From contig CP019454.1 of the NCBI GenBank assembly GCA_002951815.1, positions 1,984,001 through 2,048,000 on the forward strand: a DNA stretch of 64,000 nucleotides, written 5' to 3'. Shown here piece after piece: positions 62,393 to 64,000 of the stretch. Position numbers and translations under genes: made by a program. How positions within the stretch are numbered: position 1 is the stretch's first letter; the number at the start of each line of letters is the position of its first letter. The DNA comes from Sulfobacillus thermotolerans (lineage in GTDB: Bacteria > Bacillota > Sulfobacillia > Sulfobacillales > Sulfobacillaceae). The notes under the pieces are model-generated. The model saw nothing but the letters and a program-made list of their open reading frames with translations. It was not told the DNA's origin and ran no database searches.

Positions 62393-62950
62393 TTGATCCA
62401 AGGAACCCGAATCACCCTGCGTCCTTTTACCCGCGATATGTGGCGTACGTATTACCATTGGCGTCTCGACCCTGAAGTCATGTTTTGGGCTACGGGAGAG
62501 TCATATGCTTTTAGCCTTGTACCGGAAGAAGCATTTATGGCGGCATTCGAGCAGAGTATTTTAGTGGACTATCACCTAGTATCTGGCTGTTTGGGAATAT
62601 TTACGGATGACGATGACTTTATCGGTGAAATCAGTTATCGGGATATGGATGTTGTGGCAGGCAGCGCCGTTCTAGGGATTCTGATTGGGAATAAATCTTA
62701 CTGCGGCAAGGGATATGGGACGGATGCAGTTCGAACGATGTGTCGCTTTCTGTTTCAGCGATTTGGACTGCGCCGCATACAATTAGACACGTGGCCTGGC
62801 AATGTCCGTGCCTTGAAGGCCTATGCTAAAGTCGGATTTCAAGTGGAAGGACGCTTACGTGAAGCGTTACGAGTTAACGGGCAGCCTATGGATCAAATGA
62901 TATTGGGTCTATTGCGCCACGAGCTGTTGGAAGACGAAGCAATGGCCTAA
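62393..62950 (+). CDS. RimJ/RimL-type N-acetyltransferase
   Basis: 185 residues from TTG 62393, eight bases after GGAGG; the frame runs up to 62354 without a ribosome site. GNAT order: IQGTRITLRPFTRDMW, IGEISYRDMD, the acetyl-CoA loop NKSYCGKGYGTDAVRTM (Q/R-x-x-G-x-G/A form as CGKGYG), and NVRALKAYAKVGFQVEGRLRE at the end. Close to the RimL/diamine acetyltransferase type that modifies ribosomal-protein N-termini or small amines. Substrate unknown. Confidence 0.85.
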   Translation: MIQGTRITLRPFTRDMWRTYYHWRLDPEVMFWATGESYAFSLVPEEAFMAAFEQSILVDYHLVSGCLGIFTDDDDFIGEISYRDMDVVAGSAVLGILIGNKSYCGKGYGTDAVRTMCRFLFQRFGLRRIQLDTWPGNVRALKAYAKVGFQVEGRLREALRVNGQPMDQMILGLLRHELLEDEAMA

Positions 62951-62961
62951 ATGGGACAAAA

Positions 62962-62995
62962 GCCCCGGTAAGATTGGTTACCGGGGCCCTTTTTA
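62962..62995. terminator. Bidirectional terminator between convergent genes
   Basis: GCCCCGGTAA (62962-62971) pairs perfectly with TTACCGGGGC (62978-62987), then CCTTTTT; on the other strand a TTTTG run follows. It serves the RimL-like gene and the convergent aldolase-like gene. Confidence 0.8.
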
Positions 62996-63005
62996 GGAGC
63001 CAACG

Positions 63006-64000
63006 CTAGTCAACGGATTCCTTGGTGCGCACCGCGTCCAATAGCAATGTATTGAATTGGTCAAAGAGATCGCGTAAGGACAGCTCAGGAATCATGCCGA
63101 GCTGGTCACCCACACTGACCTCAAAAGAGCAGCTGTGGGTTCCGTGTTCGCGTAAAACTCCTGTCAGACCGATGGCGGTTGCGCGGTGAAGCTGTTCTAA
63201 TATCGCCTCGACTTGTTCTTTGGGCAAGTCAACGTAGACATGAAACATATTGCTGACAGGGACCAAAGGCATAGTCCAAACGCCCTGCAAACGATTAAAG
63301 CGTGCGGCTAACTCTTGCGCTTGGGCGTAATAACGGGCCATGTTGTTGACACGCCGATGAAAAAAGTAGTCGGCGGCTAGAATGTACGGATATAAACTGA
63401 TGAGGTCGCCGCCATGGCGGCGTTTCCATATTTTTGCCTGATCTGTGAATGGCTTAGGTCCGGCCAAGATGGCTCCTGCAATGCCACCGATCCCTTTATA
63501 AAATGAGACATAGACGCTATCAAAGAGGGCAGACACCTCAGCCGCAGTTTTTTGGTAATAGGGCAACACCTCGAACAGCCGTGCGCCATCTAAGTGCAGA
63601 ACGATGCCTCGCTCACGGCAGACATGGGCGATGTCTTGGAGCGTTTCGAACGGGGGAAGTTGACCACCAATTTCCCGTTGGGGTAACTCGAGCAGTAAAA
63701 CCGCGACGGATTCAGGCAAGTTGACGACGTCCGCTAGGTCGATGAGGCGATCGGGGGCACCAAGGAGGATCGGCTCAATATGGTGAAGGTGGCGCAATCC
63801 GCCTTCTTCGTGAATTTCTAAATGGCATAGGGGATGGTACGCTACTTTGGGAAGATGTTGTTGGTCGCACCAAATGCGCAAGGCAATTTGCTGTGCCATG
63901 GTCCCGCTAGGAAAAAATACGGCACTCTCTTTACCCAAGTACTCGGCGATTTTGTTCTGAAACTCCTCGATGATCACGCCTTGACCATAATAGTCCGCGT
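63006..64000 (-). CDS. Threonine aldolase-like PLP enzyme, N-terminus beyond the window
   Basis: At least 330 residues; the frame stays open to the right edge (DYYGQG before a GTG at 63977), so the start is outside. Fold type I PLP features: the FFPSGTMAQQIAL loop, the HLDGARLFEV segment with the PLP Asp, and SFYKGIGGIAGAIL with the Lys that would bind PLP. It matches low-specificity L-threonine aldolases and related beta-eliminating lyases, which split threonine to glycine and acetaldehyde. The C-terminal half is more diverged than usual, so the substrate is uncertain. Confidence 0.8.
   Translation of the reverse strand, partial: ADYYGQGVIIEEFQNKIAEYLGKESAVFFPSGTMAQQIALRIWCDQQHLPKVAYHPLCHLEIHEEGGLRHLHHIEPILLGAPDRLIDLADVVNLPESVAVLLLELPQREIGGQLPPFETLQDIAHVCRERGIVLHLDGARLFEVLPYYQKTAAEVSALFDSVYVSFYKGIGGIAGAILAGPKPFTDQAKIWKRRHGGDLISLYPYILAADYFFHRRVNNMARYYAQAQELAARFNRLQGVWTMPLVPVSNMFHVYVDLPKEQVEAILEQLHRATAIGLTGVLREHGTHSCSFEVSVGDQLGMIPELSLRDLFDQFNTLLLDAVRTKESVD

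Overview
This 64 kb window looks like a chromosomal segment of a thermoacidophilic, Sulfobacillus-like Firmicute. This rests on gene content and protein character, not on any database search. The pointers are T-box leaders on two aminoacyl-tRNA synthetase genes, a SigI/RsgI pair, YtxC, MutS2, YebC, ZapA, many TTG/GTG starts with strong GGAGG ribosome sites, a DAB-type inorganic-carbon pump with a LysR regulator (autotrophy), and a TauE-type anion exporter. Base composition is near 50% G+C, with a clearly AT-richer island at about 3.7-6 kb.

Region 1 (1-12.3 kb): the end of etfA, a secreted propeller-like protein, and a tRNA-Val/Asp/Phe cluster. Then come a small decayed insertion element and a sortase gene whose N-terminal anchor lies in another frame. 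A minus-strand block follows: a surface protein with an xPxTG-like tail, a lipoprotein, a GT-C membrane glycosyltransferase with Ig-like tail, an EmrE/ArnE-like flippase subunit, a GT2 glycosyltransferase and a DUF2079 membrane protein. Together they suggest cell-surface glycosylation. The block ends in 1.3 kb of decayed sequence.

Region 2 (12.3-29.5 kb): accessory metabolism. It holds an acyl-CoA synthetase, a TauE/SafE exporter, a GNAT enzyme, a broken IS607-type element (serine recombinase plus TnpB), a truncated PucR-type regulator with a small DnaJ-like zinc protein, and the dabB-dabA operon followed by a LysR regulator. After these come a histidine phosphatase, a second identical tRNA-Asp/Phe pair, a 3D-domain protein, a relic resembling DUF2249, an NnrS/haem-copper-like membrane protein and a Crp/Fnr regulator.

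Region 3 (29.5-59.4 kb): dense housekeeping genes, all on the plus strand. These are fabI and hbd, tRNA-Gly/Cys/Val, ytxC, thrS (T-box), infC-rpmI-rplT, an SpoU-type methyltransferase, pheST (T-box), zapA, mutS2, tyrS, a TPR protein, a split pair of ThiF-like proteins, nadE, yebC, ruvCAB, sigI-rsgI, yajC and a glutamate dehydrogenase. A biotin-dependent carboxylase cluster (carboxyltransferase, a 49-residue MmdD/OadG-like protein and biotin carrier) runs into a PIG-L deacetylase and a DppA-type D-aminopeptidase.

Region 4 (59.4-64 kb): a VOC-fold gene with a disturbed 5' end, tRNA-Ala(CGC), sparse decayed sequence, a DUF4232-like lipoprotein, a HepT-type relic, a RimJ/RimL acetyltransferase and a threonine-aldolase-like gene running off the right edge.

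No CRISPR array, rRNA gene or intact prophage was seen. The strongest candidates for something new are the long palindrome in front of the DAB operon with its neighbouring DnaJ-zinc-only protein, the split ThiF pair between tyrS and nadE, and the sigI-rsgI unit behind ruvCAB.
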